From Planococcus citri (taxonomy: Eukaryota > Arthropoda > Insecta > Hemiptera > Pseudococcidae), in contig NC_088677.1 of the NCBI RefSeq assembly GCF_950023065.1, positions 44,532,555-44,596,554 of the forward strand: a stretch of DNA of 64,000 bases. The letters are read 5' to 3'. The notes under the pieces are model-generated. The model made no database searches. It had not been told where the DNA came from and saw only the letters and a list, made by a program, of their open reading frames with translations. Positions 12,494 through 24,136 of this stretch are shown one piece after another. Both the position numbers and the translations under genes were made by a program. The stretch's first letter is position 1, and the number at the start of each line of letters is the position of its first letter.

Positions 12494-12925
12494 ATTTTTA
12501 TAGTAGGCGACCGTCAATACGAGTTGGAGTAAAAGTTGAGATAACTAATTAACTTTATAACTAGACAATGGCAAATTTTCTGTAAATAAGTGCAAGAAGA
12601 GAAAAATTTATGCAAGAAAAATGAACTAAAATGAAGAAAACGATGATATAGGAATGTCGCTTACCAAAAAAAGGTCCAACTCCAATAAAATAAAACAAAA
12701 CAACAACTCACAAGCGTTGAATTTGTTATCAAAAAAAATTGATATGAATTTATGGTTCCTGTTCCTGTTACGGTTAAAAATGTTATGTTGAAGCACTGTC
12801 CATAAGGATGGAGCATATAAGTCATTTCCATTCACAAAATCAAACTGTAGTGTTCGAATCAATTCGTTCATCGTTCGGATGACATCCATTTCCAAAACAA
12901 CATTCCGAATTCCATCCATTCCAGA
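12494..12925 (-). promoter_or_regulatory. 5' flank of ZMAT2 (shared divergent promoter interval, left part)
   Basis: This should hold the 5' UTR and promoter of ZMAT2 on the minus strand. The minus-strand frame at 12919-12626 looks unrelated to any protein family and is probably chance. No clear core promoter motif was recognised. Confidence 0.45.
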
Positions 12926-13666
12926 ACTAGACGTTAAAGTGCACTAGTTTTTTTTTCCGGTGCAAAAACTCGGAAGCCGTCGGGTATTGTCGGAGGTACT
13001 TCGTTCAACTTGTATTTATCATTTCATCGTAATTCGTAAGGTGCGATGATTTTATTATTTTTATCAATGATGATCTTCCCTGACACTGGTTTTTCAAATT
13101 CAAATTTTTGATGTCAAGTATTTTTCCACAACTAAAGCATACTAATGATGTTCATATGAACTTACTCGATAGTTGATGTTGATTGAAAAACCACTGTCAC
13201 TGTAGATGCGAAGATTATTGACATAATCACCGCGAACTGAGAATGAAAATATGAAAACACAGTAAACAAGTTGAATTAAGTAGATTATTACGTATTTCCG
13301 AGCTTTCAACAATTGTTTTTCAACTCATATAATCCAAATTTGCGTACTTATGTGATATGATATTATGTTTTGTGGAGTATGTACAGTTGGTGAACGATAA
13401 GTATCACCACTGTCGGGCTTAACTTTATTAAAAAACTACCTTGAAGTGATGATAATTGAACCATCTAACGATTAATATTATGGAAATGTAGTACGTAATG
13501 GAATGTTATATAATTTCTTTTCATCTTTATAAAGCAGAACAGAGTTTGAGTTATCAGTTATCACACTAGAAAAATAGAACAAGTCGAACGAAGTATTTCC
13601 GACTGTACCCGATGACTTCCGAGTTTTTGCACCGGAAAAAAAAACTAGTGTACTTTAACGTCTAGT
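12926..13666. mobile_element. 741-bp non-autonomous Mutator-like element with about 84-bp terminal inverted repeats
   Basis: The two ends are near-perfect inverted repeats of about 84 bases (left 12926-13009, right 13583-13666). They start ACTAGACGTTAAAG and include a T9 run followed by CCGGTGCAAAAACTCGGAAG. The element is flanked by a perfect 9-base direct repeat CATTCCAGA (12917-12925 and 13667-13675). Long inverted termini and a 9-bp duplication are typical of Mutator-like (MULE) elements, and the class call is inferred from that. The interior has no transposase frame. It sits between the divergent starts of ZMAT2 and FHIP. Confidence 0.85.
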
Positions 13667-13675
13667 CATTCCAGA

Positions 13676-14188
13676 TTCCAGATTTTCAATTATTTCATTT
13701 CAAATCTGTGCTGTGTTTTGTTTGCAAACTTTTGAATTTTCTGTTTTAAAGTTCATTTTTTTCATCAATTTGGTTAAAAAGAGAAGTGGGATTGTTTCAT
13801 CGTCCCAAGCGTGTATCTTTTACGTTGTTACAAAGTTTACTTAAATCCGTAGCGTGTAATTGTAAATGTGTAATTGTGTATGTGCGTCTATACGTTTCCA
13901 TCAGCTTTTAATTATGAAAACTGCATAATTATTTATCATCTTATTTAATATCATTGTTCTTTGGATGCGCTTCATGTTTTCGTTTGGTTGATCAGGTTGA
14001 TGATCTGTAATTGGAATCTTTCCGATGTATATTGTGTTCTCGTTCTCAAACGTTTTCGAAAGTTCTACGACTCGTCAATCTGTATTTCAAAGAATACTTA
14101 CGGGTGATTCAATTCTTCCAAAAGTATTTACCGAAGTGTAATGAATTAGTGTTTCCATTTACAATGCACTCATTTGTTGTTCGGCGTA
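13676..14188 (+). promoter_or_regulatory. 5' flank and probable 5' UTR of FHIP
   Basis: Non-coding sequence upstream of the FHIP start. An upstream ATG at 14164 opens a 16-codon frame ending at 14211 that overlaps the FHIP initiator out of frame. No definite transcription start or TATA element was identified. Confidence 0.5.
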
Positions 14189-17100
14189 ATGAGTTGGATA
14201 AAAAGAAATAATGCAACGATAAGTACGATCAAACCGTTGAATAATAACAATGCTCAAAATAATAAACCATACCTCAAAGATTTTGACTTGAGAGCTTGTT
14301 ATGATAGTTTCAAGAAACACTGGCAGCAGATCTTCGAAATCATTTGTAAATACGACGTAAGATTAGAAATACTTGTAACTTATATAAAAAAATGTTAATA
14401 ACATTAATATTTTAACATAGGCCACTGCAATGTTTCAGCTGTCCACTGAAGTTGACCCGAAACATGACGATGTGCTCACTGTGGTAAATCATCTGAATCA
14501 AATTTTAAACTTAATTCAAGTTGAACTGCGTTCAGATTGCATTGTAAATTCCTGTATTGAATATTTGCTCAGTGAAAATTATCTAGAATGCCTTTGCATT
14601 TGGACAGTCAATGCGCAAAGGTAAACAATGCCATTTCTCATCCGTGTTCATAATTCATTTATAGTTTTCTGGATATGAACTCAATTTCTTGGATTTTTTT
14701 TTCAGATACAACAACAGTTTACGTGTAGAACAATTGCGTATCTACGAAGTATTACTTAGTAACCTTCATAACAAGATCTTGAATCGAGATGCTTTTTTAA
14801 AACCTTTGATTAAGTTATTGAATTCTTTTAATGGTGATTGTTTACCGGTCGACATAGAGAAAAAGCTAGTCATATTACTAAATCAATTATGTTCTTTATT
14901 CTCTCAACAAACCGAATTATTGAATTCACTCCTGCCTTCGAACTGCGATGCCGAACAAAATGAATTCAGGTTAGTCTAGTTTCTGTAATCTTATCTCGAA
15001 AGTGGCAGATGTGCAAACTTGGCGAAAATTCAATTACGTGTTTCTGTAGCGCGAGCTGTGTGAAATGAAATCACGTAAGCTTCTCCGTTGACCTTCGTTT
15101 TTTTCAAAACAATACCCAAATTATGACGGATTTATTTCTCATGAATATGTTATGCAAGTAATTACCGTGTATATTCACAAATAAGCTAGCTAGAGAATGG
15201 AAAATTTGAAAATTCGTTTTGCTCGTAATTCAAACGTTCCTGTCACGAGAAATATTTGATATGAATGCGATCTTATTTTTCTATTAATGCCGTGTTTGCA
15301 TTTCTCTATAATTTTATTTTATCAAAGAAAACGATAAACTCTGCTCATAATGAATTTACGCTGAATGAAGATTTCTTTTCTGTGTTTTAGATTCGATATA
15401 TTCTCCTTATTGGTCCAGTTCGTTCATAGAGATGGTATAATCGGAGAACAGGCGCGAGATTCGTTGTTATTATGCATGTCTTTATCGAAAAACAATGCCA
15501 GAATAGCGGATTATGTTACATCTCAACCGAATATCTGTCCGGTAAACACATTTTCCCTCCAAGAGTCTGTTAGCTTAATTCATCGTCCTATTATCTGAAT
15601 AAAAACTGCACGATGCCCAATTTTAACGCAGGTTTTGGCTGCTGGATTGAATGGATTGTATTCGCTGTTACCTCGTAAATTGAACGTAGAGTCGCCCGAT
15701 TGGTTTCGATTCGCAGCGGACGATGTTTACGAAATGAAAGAGCTGACGAATTTCATGAATTCGTTGGAATTTTGCAATGTCGTTATTCAAGTTTGCCACC
15801 CGAGTATCAAAGCGCAACTATATGATTATATTTATCAAGGATTTTTGGTTCCTGTCATGGGTCCTGCATTAGTTCAAGTGAGTGTGATTGTTTATTTGGT
15901 TCTGAGATCAGTATATTTTCTTTCTTTTTTCAGAGCTTTCGTGATTAAAAAATTTAACATAAATTACAGTTTTAAAGACTGGTTTAGGTATCGCATTAAC
16001 ATTGATCGTAACACTTTTGATGATGAACTTCCAAAAAATGCTTTTTAGTTTGTATTTGATTTAATGAGAAAAAATCGTGCATTTTGTTACTTCTGTTTTG
16101 ATATTTTGCTTCATGTTGTTGACTAAATTAATAAAAAAAATTCTGTGCTTACGCCACTAAACAAAAAATTAATTTTTCAAGCTTATGCGGTGTTGTCGAA
16201 CGCAAAAAATTTCGAAATGACCCTGTTTTTAAAGCATTTATTCCAATCTTGGGGTGTTACAATTTTATAATCAGTTACTTGGGTGAAATGTGCGGATGAG
16301 AAAATTGGAAACGTTTGTAGTCTACAAATTAGTCATTTCAGTTGTTGTTGCCGATGATATCATCGACCGATAATAAATATGTACGAGTCGTTCTGGTTAG
16401 ATATCAACTCGTGATTCATTAAATATCCAGAATTTTTGTCAAAATATCAAAAAAAAAAAAAAATGATAATTATGAATTACCGTTAGCAGCATTTTTCCTT
16501 GTACAAATTTATATTTTTGGGGATTTAGTTCTCGGTGTTAATACGAAATTTGGGGGCGGAAGAAACAAAGAACTGAATCAGTTTTTACATGCACCCAATA
16601 CCTTGGGAATAAGATGGAACGAATCTTAAGAAATGGAAATTGTATGGAGCATTTAAGAGCTTGACTTAGCTATTGTTTGAAATCGTTTAAAATTCAATCT
16701 TCACAATTATTCTAACTGCGTTCAACTTGAATTATGAATTATTAATTTTTTCTCCATCTCGATGGCTACTCGCGAGAAAACATCTGATTGTAACGTTACG
16801 TTGTAACCTCGTCTCCGTTTTGCCTGTATTATGCATACTTACAACTTTTTAAAGATGAAAATTTTTATTCGTTGAAAAATTTTTGTTCTCGATTAAGTAA
16901 GTAAAAATGTTTTTATGTTGTAGGAGTATGTGGCAAATGATGGTTCTTATGATACCCCACTTCAGTTGGTCAGTACACAAGTGTTTTAAACCATGCTTGT
17001 TTTAACAAACAGCGCTCAAAATTTCGTATGCATGTCGATTACTGAAAATATCTTATTTATCGCGCTTGTATTATCTCCAAGATGTATATTCTGTGTGCAT

Positions 17101-19659
17101 GATGTCGTCTGTACAATACCTATTCAATATATATTTGCCACTAAAAAATTCATTAAAATGAATATCGAAATGCTTTTCATGATGTACCTTGCTTTTTTAT
17201 ACGTACTAAAAAATATATTATATCAATATTTAGCTCATAAATCGACGAACGCATTTTTATAAATATTTATTGGTTTCATACAATACGATATTATTATGAT
17301 TGAAAAGCTTCGTGTTAGTCGAATGCGTGAAGTGCTCTTATGAAAGCATCTTCAATCATTGTTAAGTAATTTTTATTCGCGTAGTTTTGCATTTTTCGAG
17401 TACATATTTGTAGTTTCCATTACTTATGTTGAGTTCAATTGTGCTGAAATTATCGCTTCTTATATTTTGGTTTTCCTTTAACCTAAAAAATAATTCGCAT
17501 ATTAGCATGATACCTTCTTTTGCTAGTAATTCTAGATATCTATTACAATCATATTATTTATTATGTGTAATTTTTTTAAAAACAGAGTACCGAAGAAGAA
17601 TTGATTGCTACAACGGCGTACTTCGAGCTATTAATCCGTTCAGTCACACATCCGGGCTTATTGCACGCATTTATAAAATTTTTGTTAAAAGTCGAAGTTG
17701 ACGGGCAACGTGTCATAGATAGCTTGATACAGAGGCTGAATCATAACTCCAAGGTGAATTATTACTTCAAACGATTGAATTGTGCGCGGCAAATATGCGA
17801 GTTAATTCTTCCGTTGTTATTTTTCAGCTAAGTGTGGTAACGTTAGCTCTACTGGAAACGTTGATTGATCTTAACTGCGAAGATATAATGTTAGATTTAG
17901 TGTTGAAACATCTAATACCATGTACGCATATCATGTTTTCGCAAAGAAGTCGTATTCAACGAGTCGATCCGTATTGTAGATCTGCTGAAAAATTTTTCTC
18001 CTTGATGCTCAATATTCCTAGGTTAGTTGATTAGATTATTCTAGAAAAAGTGAGTGACGTTATCTGAATTAGTTTTGTTAATTAAATCGTCGCCTGTTTC
18101 AGATGTAACGATAATTTAGATAGCAGTGTTAGCGATTATCATATTTACTTAAGGCATGCTAGAAGTAAAATTCTGTCGTGCTCCAAAGCCACCGTCAACT
18201 GGACGTATCCGTACGATGGTGAAAATCCGCCACAAATAGGTAATTGACGATGTGAAATAGGATAACGATATCGGCTATTCGACGTAGAATGAAGTATTTA
18301 ATTACCTGTTCGAATGTTATCTAGGTTTTGTGAAACACGAAGATTATGTGAAACCGAACTGCGACAGCGAACTTGAACCTAACAGTCTTCCTTCTGCAGA
18401 TGATGGTTCTAGCGGATACGAAAGTTTTAAAGCATTTAGAGATAATGACAGGTAAGCGTGGCTGATTTCGACGTTTAATTCACTTAATCTGAATTTTCAT
18501 TGTTGAAAAGTTGTTTTTTTTGCTTTCCTAGGATATTGATCGACGAAAGCGTTTTGGATGATAGACGTACCAATCCACCTTCTCCATGCGGGAGTGAAAC
18601 AACTTTAGAATATTGTTCTGATTTTTCGAAACAAATATTTAATAAGCCGCAGCTTAGCCAATCTCCGAAAAAGCAATCATCTAACGATGTATTCAGTACT
18701 ACTCCTTGTATAGGTATGTATCATTATTTTTGTGTTGGTTTCGAGTTTCGACTACTCTTTAAATTTCGTATGCGTCCATAAGTTACCTAAATGTTTCAAT
18801 TTTTTTGCTTTCAGGTCCATTACTTAGTATAATTTTTCAAAAAATAGAAGATTTATTAAATTGTGATTTTTATATAATTTTGAGATTAACGGGTATAATA
18901 TCTCGTCTTGCCATTTATACTCAACCGTTACTTTACTCGTTTTTATTAGATGATACTTTAGTCTTTCAACCTTGTATAAAGTCTCTATTTCAAGTAAGTC
19001 CTCTTCATCATGAAAACTACCCGTGTACTATGTACATATACCTATCTTTCATGAAAACAAATGTAAGATTTTTAATGTTTGTGATTTCAGGTACTCGGGC
19101 TACTGAAACAAAAAATTGAAAGCCGTTTGAGTAAATTAAACGACCTGTCTTCGTTGGTCACCGAAGCTGAAATATTCCTCAACGAAAGAATAGAAAATTT
19201 GAATAATTCGAAAAAACGACCTAATTCAGAATCAGTAGCCAGTCTGCCAAATACATCACCAAACGAGCCTTTTTCAAGAGGTAATAATTTGCATTTTTTG
19301 GAGTGTTTTGATCATGATTCATTGCGTAACCTCGGTATTGTTGATTTTTCTACATAGGCGATGGCAAACGTAAAAGCTTTTCGGTAGCTATAGGCGCCAT
19401 GTTTCGCCGTAATTCAAATCTAGAACATGTCGAAGCTGTCGGTAACGGATGCTACAGGTATGGATTGATTTTAATGACTAATTGCGCTTCGTCAATTGGT
19501 TTTTAATCGTTTTTTATTTTTCAAAACAGGTATATCAAGGGGAATAATGCTGAAATGAAGCATACAATCTTGTGTTCAATCATCGTTAATGAATGGTTAA
19601 AAGAATTGGCTGCTATATCGCAAGAACATACGGTACTACGATACTACATACGTATATAA
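14189..19659 (+). CDS. FHIP: FHIP family protein (FTS and Hook-interacting protein, FAM160)
   Basis: Fourteen exons encode 811 aa with every phase closing: 14189-14356, 14421-14620, 14706-14969, 15391-15541, 15632-15877, 17586-17753, 17828-18021, 18103-18239, 18325-18451, 18532-18713, 18815-18993, 19091-19280, 19358-19457, 19530-19659. The first in-frame ATG gives MSWIKR, matching the MSWLR start usual in this family. Diagnostic blocks include ACYDSFKKHWQQIF, IEYLLSENYLECLCIWT, FMNSLEFCNVVIQVCHPSIK, GFLVPVMGPALVQ, VVTLALLETLIDLNCEDIM, LIPCTHIMFSQ, and the C-terminal EWLKELAAISQEH. The N-terminal two thirds is the alpha-helical repeat domain; residues about 435-610 are Ser/Pro-rich and less conserved. 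FHIPs join FTS and Hook proteins into a complex that links early endosomes to dynein. At 811 aa it is somewhat shorter than human FHIP1B. A different last exon is possible (see findings). Confidence 0.93.
15878..17585 (+). other. Long FHIP intron
   Basis: A 1.7-kb intron beginning GTGAGT and ending AAAACAG. Open frames within it (for example 16993-17262) show no resemblance to known proteins. A run of about 15 A residues lies near 16450. I see nothing else in it. Confidence 0.8.
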
Positions 19660-22600
19660 ACTAATGCATTTTTCTTTCATAAGGATGTCTGAGCGTTTGG
19701 TTCTATTATAATGGTTATTTTTTTCTCTTTGTAGCGCTTCAAAACGTATTGTGAATTATACATTGAACCCAGTTAATAATGAATTCAGTACAATTTTGAA
19801 CACGAAGCTACGAATAAACTTTCTCCCATTTTATATACGTATATAATAGACCTACCATAGAATACGTACAATAGTAATGAATAATGTTTTAACGTACCTC
19901 TACGATTCATGTGACTCGAGCACTTTTCGACTTTCGTATCCATTTTATGTAGAATATAATTTTTTTTATTTTTTTGAAGGGAAAAAATGTACAATTTTTA
20001 CTCGTCAGTTTCAAAGATATCAACAGTTATTATGTAGGTAAGCTAGGTATGTAGTAAATTTTACTGATTTTCGTATTACTAATGTTCGTTGTTTAGAAGT
20101 AATTTTCTGTTTCTAGTTTAATAGAATAAGGAACTCTGCTTCAGTATACAAATTTACCATTGTTTTGCTTGTAATAGCTCTTTTCTTTTTAATTGTAGGA
20201 ATAAGATGAATGTTTATTTTTAATGCAAGTACCAGTTAATTATTTTTTGTAGCGTACTTGAATTGATGGAAATGTTTGAAGCTTATTGGAATCAAGTTTT
20301 TCTGTGGGAAAAGTGAATTAATGTTATTGTTGAGTCGCTACGTAGGTGAAAAAGACAACTAGATCCAATTATTTTATTTGTTTTTATTTCTAGGCAGGTT
20401 TTTGCTAAATTTACTTCAAAATTTCAAAAGAGAAAAGGAAATTTGAGCCTAAATTTAAAGATCGATTCAAGTACCCTACGACAAAAATTTCGTTGCAATA
20501 TTTTATTGTAAATTAAGTTTTAATGTATTTATTAGGCTTATCTATTTTTAGCGTGAATAAGGTAGTTTCGAAAGGCCTAATATTTATTTTAAAAGTGTTA
20601 CACAAATTTGTTTAACAACCATTTTATGCATTAATTTTTTATATTATTTCATTGACATTTTGTTAAGTTATTGTTGTCTAATGTGTATGTTAGTTAATTT
20701 GTTGAATTTTTTTTTTTGTTTTGTTGTTTACTATTTTATCAAGTTAACAAAATGACGAATTGGGAAGTATCAAAATACTTATTATTTTTTACTCTCGATA
20801 GGTAGTGCTAAGGTTGTTTTTATCTTAAAAAATTGGCAGTTAATTTTGGATGAATTGTAGTTATTAGTAAGCATTAGCATGAAAAAAAAACAACGAGAGA
20901 AATCTCTTAGTGAAGCATATAAATTCATATCTCTGCGGATTTTCTTTTGTTATAAGTATTTTTCTTGAATTGCATATTATATTCAAAAATTTAATCATCT
21001 TTTCGTTCAAATTTTGAGCTAAATTATTCGCGCAACGAGTTTTATGAATCAAAAAATTGTAATTTGTCACTCTCCAAGTCCGTCCAAATAGTTGTCTTTT
21101 TGATAAATTTTTCGATGTTGTTTTCAAGTTACCATGTTCAATTTTTTTTTCATTTTTTAAAACGTATTTTTTAAGCGCTTAATTCAAGTTTAGTCGTAAG
21201 GTCTATTTTACATTATGTAGCACGAAGAAGTTGGGAACTCGTCACCTCGCTTTAATTAAAAAATATACTAGCTTTTTTCCGTTTTTCGTAATTGAAAAAG
21301 TGAAGTATGTCTCTGTTCAAAAACTATGTAGATAATTATTGTTTTTAGATTTTTTTCTGTTTTTAAACGGTAAAACGTATTTTACTGTTTTCAGGACATT
21401 TTCAATTAATTAAGATTCTCTTTACCAAAATCGATAGCACAAAGTCGTGGAATCTGTTCATCAATTTAAAAAAAAAAACTAAACTGAAACATATTATTTA
21501 TTTAATTTGGAAGTGAACTGAATTCAACATTAGTTTAAGTTGAAATTTTCAAATTACTATGTATGTAATTTAATAAATTTTAATGTTAGTATTTCAATAT
21601 TACAAAATTACAAAGAGGTGATTTTAAAGATAAGTGTGGAATTAATGAAATGAAATGAAAAAAAGAAAAATTATCAGTTCACGTAAAATGTGCTAAAGTA
21701 ACAATTTCGTTTGATAAAATTGTTAATAAAATTAAAACCTGCGTTCTACTTAAATGTTTCAAATACCACTCAACTCGTTATTAATTTTTATATCGTCCAA
21801 ATTCTTGCTCTATAAGTAATTAAAAATTTCAACACTTTATCGATGTTTTCTAGTGATAAATCTAAGTTTTCTGCCACAAATGAGATAAGTTTTATGAAGA
21901 TTTAATTATTATGTAAACGTTGCTCAAATACATTGAAGAAAAATATTGTCACAAAGCTTTCTACGTAAATTTGTTTTGCATTCGTAAGCGGGGATTATTT
22001 TTTCAAGTATTTTTATCGTAGATATTATAAGTATATCTATAAAGTTTTTGTAATTCGTAATTGTTTTTATTAAATTTTATTCTGATTTTTGTGCCGAATT
22101 ATCTAGTTTTGTTTCAAAAATGGGAGCCGGATAAATGCTTGCAAATTTGTCTGTTGATTAATCTTTTATAATCTAAATGTTATTCTTTTTTTGAGGATTC
22201 CTTTTGTTCGTCTGTATGGTCGTACACGATTTCTAGCCTATAACAGGTAAATATTCATAATTTCATCTTGTTATATAATTAAATACGTAGTAAAAAGTAT
22301 CTCAATGGCGAGTGTCTGGTCATAAAAAGACACTTGGGAAAAACGCGTGCAGTTTACCAAGGATCTTCGGCGTTATTGAGTGTTTCGTAGATGTTTTTCG
22401 AAGCCAGTATCGTGCAAAAACTTATTTCGTACTTGACAAGGCTAAAAAGACTGTATATGAGGTCCTTGTTGTATAAAAAGAGTTATTGTGAGAGTCAAAA
22501 GTTCAAAACCGAAGTTGAAATAACTACTTTTTTGTCATGTAGGTATTGTATGTACATCTACATACATATAAGCATCGATGTTGGCCACTATCTATATGAG

Positions 22601-24136
22601 ATCAAATTACATAATTTCAATGTTGTTTTTTTTTTTAATTTCTAATTTTTACTCGTGGGAAGAAGCAAAGGGAAGGTCGAACACATTCGATTTTTGAAAA
22701 ATGATTTAAAATGCGATTCTGAGCTTCTAGCAACATTTTGTTGGGTCTACGTTACTGTTGTTTTTGCCTGTCTTTTAGAATTTTGAGACAAAATTGTATT
22801 CAGAGAATCTTTTGTACTAGCAATTAGGAGAAAAGCGCCGTACATTTTAAAACTACGCTTGATTTATTTTTACCAGCTAATCAGGATCCAAAAAATAAGT
22901 TTGCATAATTCCATTTTCGATCAAAAACTCGAAATGATGAAAAAATTGAAATTACAATTTTTTTTATGGACATTACCTGTTTAGCCCATAAGGTTAGGGG
23001 AATACGTTTACAATTATCATACGCGTATGTGAAAACCTGTTAGGTAAATGTTGTATGTACTTTGTTGGTGTATTTTTTCGGCTCGTTTTCGGAAAAAAAA
23101 ACTTCAATAATTGTCTGATACCGACATTTTTCTATTAAATCATTATTTTCGAAAACGATCTTTGCCAAGTACCTACTTATAGGTACCCTTTTATTGCTCT
23201 CTACCAATGTTCTACAAATATCTACCAACAACCAAACTAACGATCTAAGCTCAAAATTAACCACAATACCAAGTTAGCCAGCAAGGGTTGCTTCGTTCGT
23301 ACAACGTGATCATTAATGATGCACAAAATACGAGCATAAATCAAAGATGACCGAAGTGAACAAACACGTTATAAAATGTTTATTTCAACGAATTACTGTA
23401 TTTCATCATGTTAACATCGAAATTGAAAACAAAAATAACCAATAGGTACCTATAGTTATTCATTGTACCCACACTACACAGGCATCATCATCATATTGAA
23501 TTCTTTTTCAAACAACACGTCAAAATTCTAGACGTCATCATTTTTTTTACAGCCACACAGTTAACTCCGAAACATGAATTTCGGAAAAAATAACAACACA
23601 ATACGTATGTTTCATATAACCCTATATAAACACCTTACGTACGATACTTTCAGTACAAAAAACAAAAATAAAATAAATTAGGTACGTAAAACACATAGGT
23701 AGGTACTATTTAATTTTGTACACAAGTTTCGAAAAATAAAATTCGTTAGACTAAGAGAAAAAAAAGAAAAAATGAAACGTAAAATAAAAGAGACAATTAT
23801 GTTAATGTTTGTTAAAAATAATAAAACAAAAAATTTGATTTCGAATAGGAATAAAATAATAAGAGTACGTTCAATTACGAACATACAGGACGAAACAATC
23901 TCCTATCGGTTTGAAATTTAAAAAAAAAATCGCGTTAAAACATAATAGGCATATCACAATCTCGATTAGGAATAGGTACATTTTTTTGAAAGCTTGTTAG
24001 CACCAGAAATAAAAAACTGTGTTCGTAAGTAAAATACATACAAGTGATGTAATGAGAGCTTATTTGTTCTTATGAAATAGTCTCGTTACTTTAAAGCACA
24101 TACCTAGGTAAAAAGTACCGATTAAAAGTCACATTA
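19660..24136. other. Intergenic region and 3' UTRs between the convergent FHIP and GAS2-like genes
   Basis: About 4.5 kb of very AT-rich sequence with many T runs. It should contain the 3' UTR of FHIP from the left and of the GAS2-like gene from the right. Several AATAAA/ATTAAA-like hexamers occur, but I cannot choose the ones in use. None of the short frames resembles a protein family. An alternative terminal FHIP exon may lie at 19736-19774. Confidence 0.55.

Noticed and set aside
12626..12919. 97-residue minus-strand frame upstream of ZMAT2 that starts MDGIRN
   Set aside because: It does not connect in phase with the ZMAT2 exons, has no family features, and lies next to the transposon insertion site. 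Probably chance.
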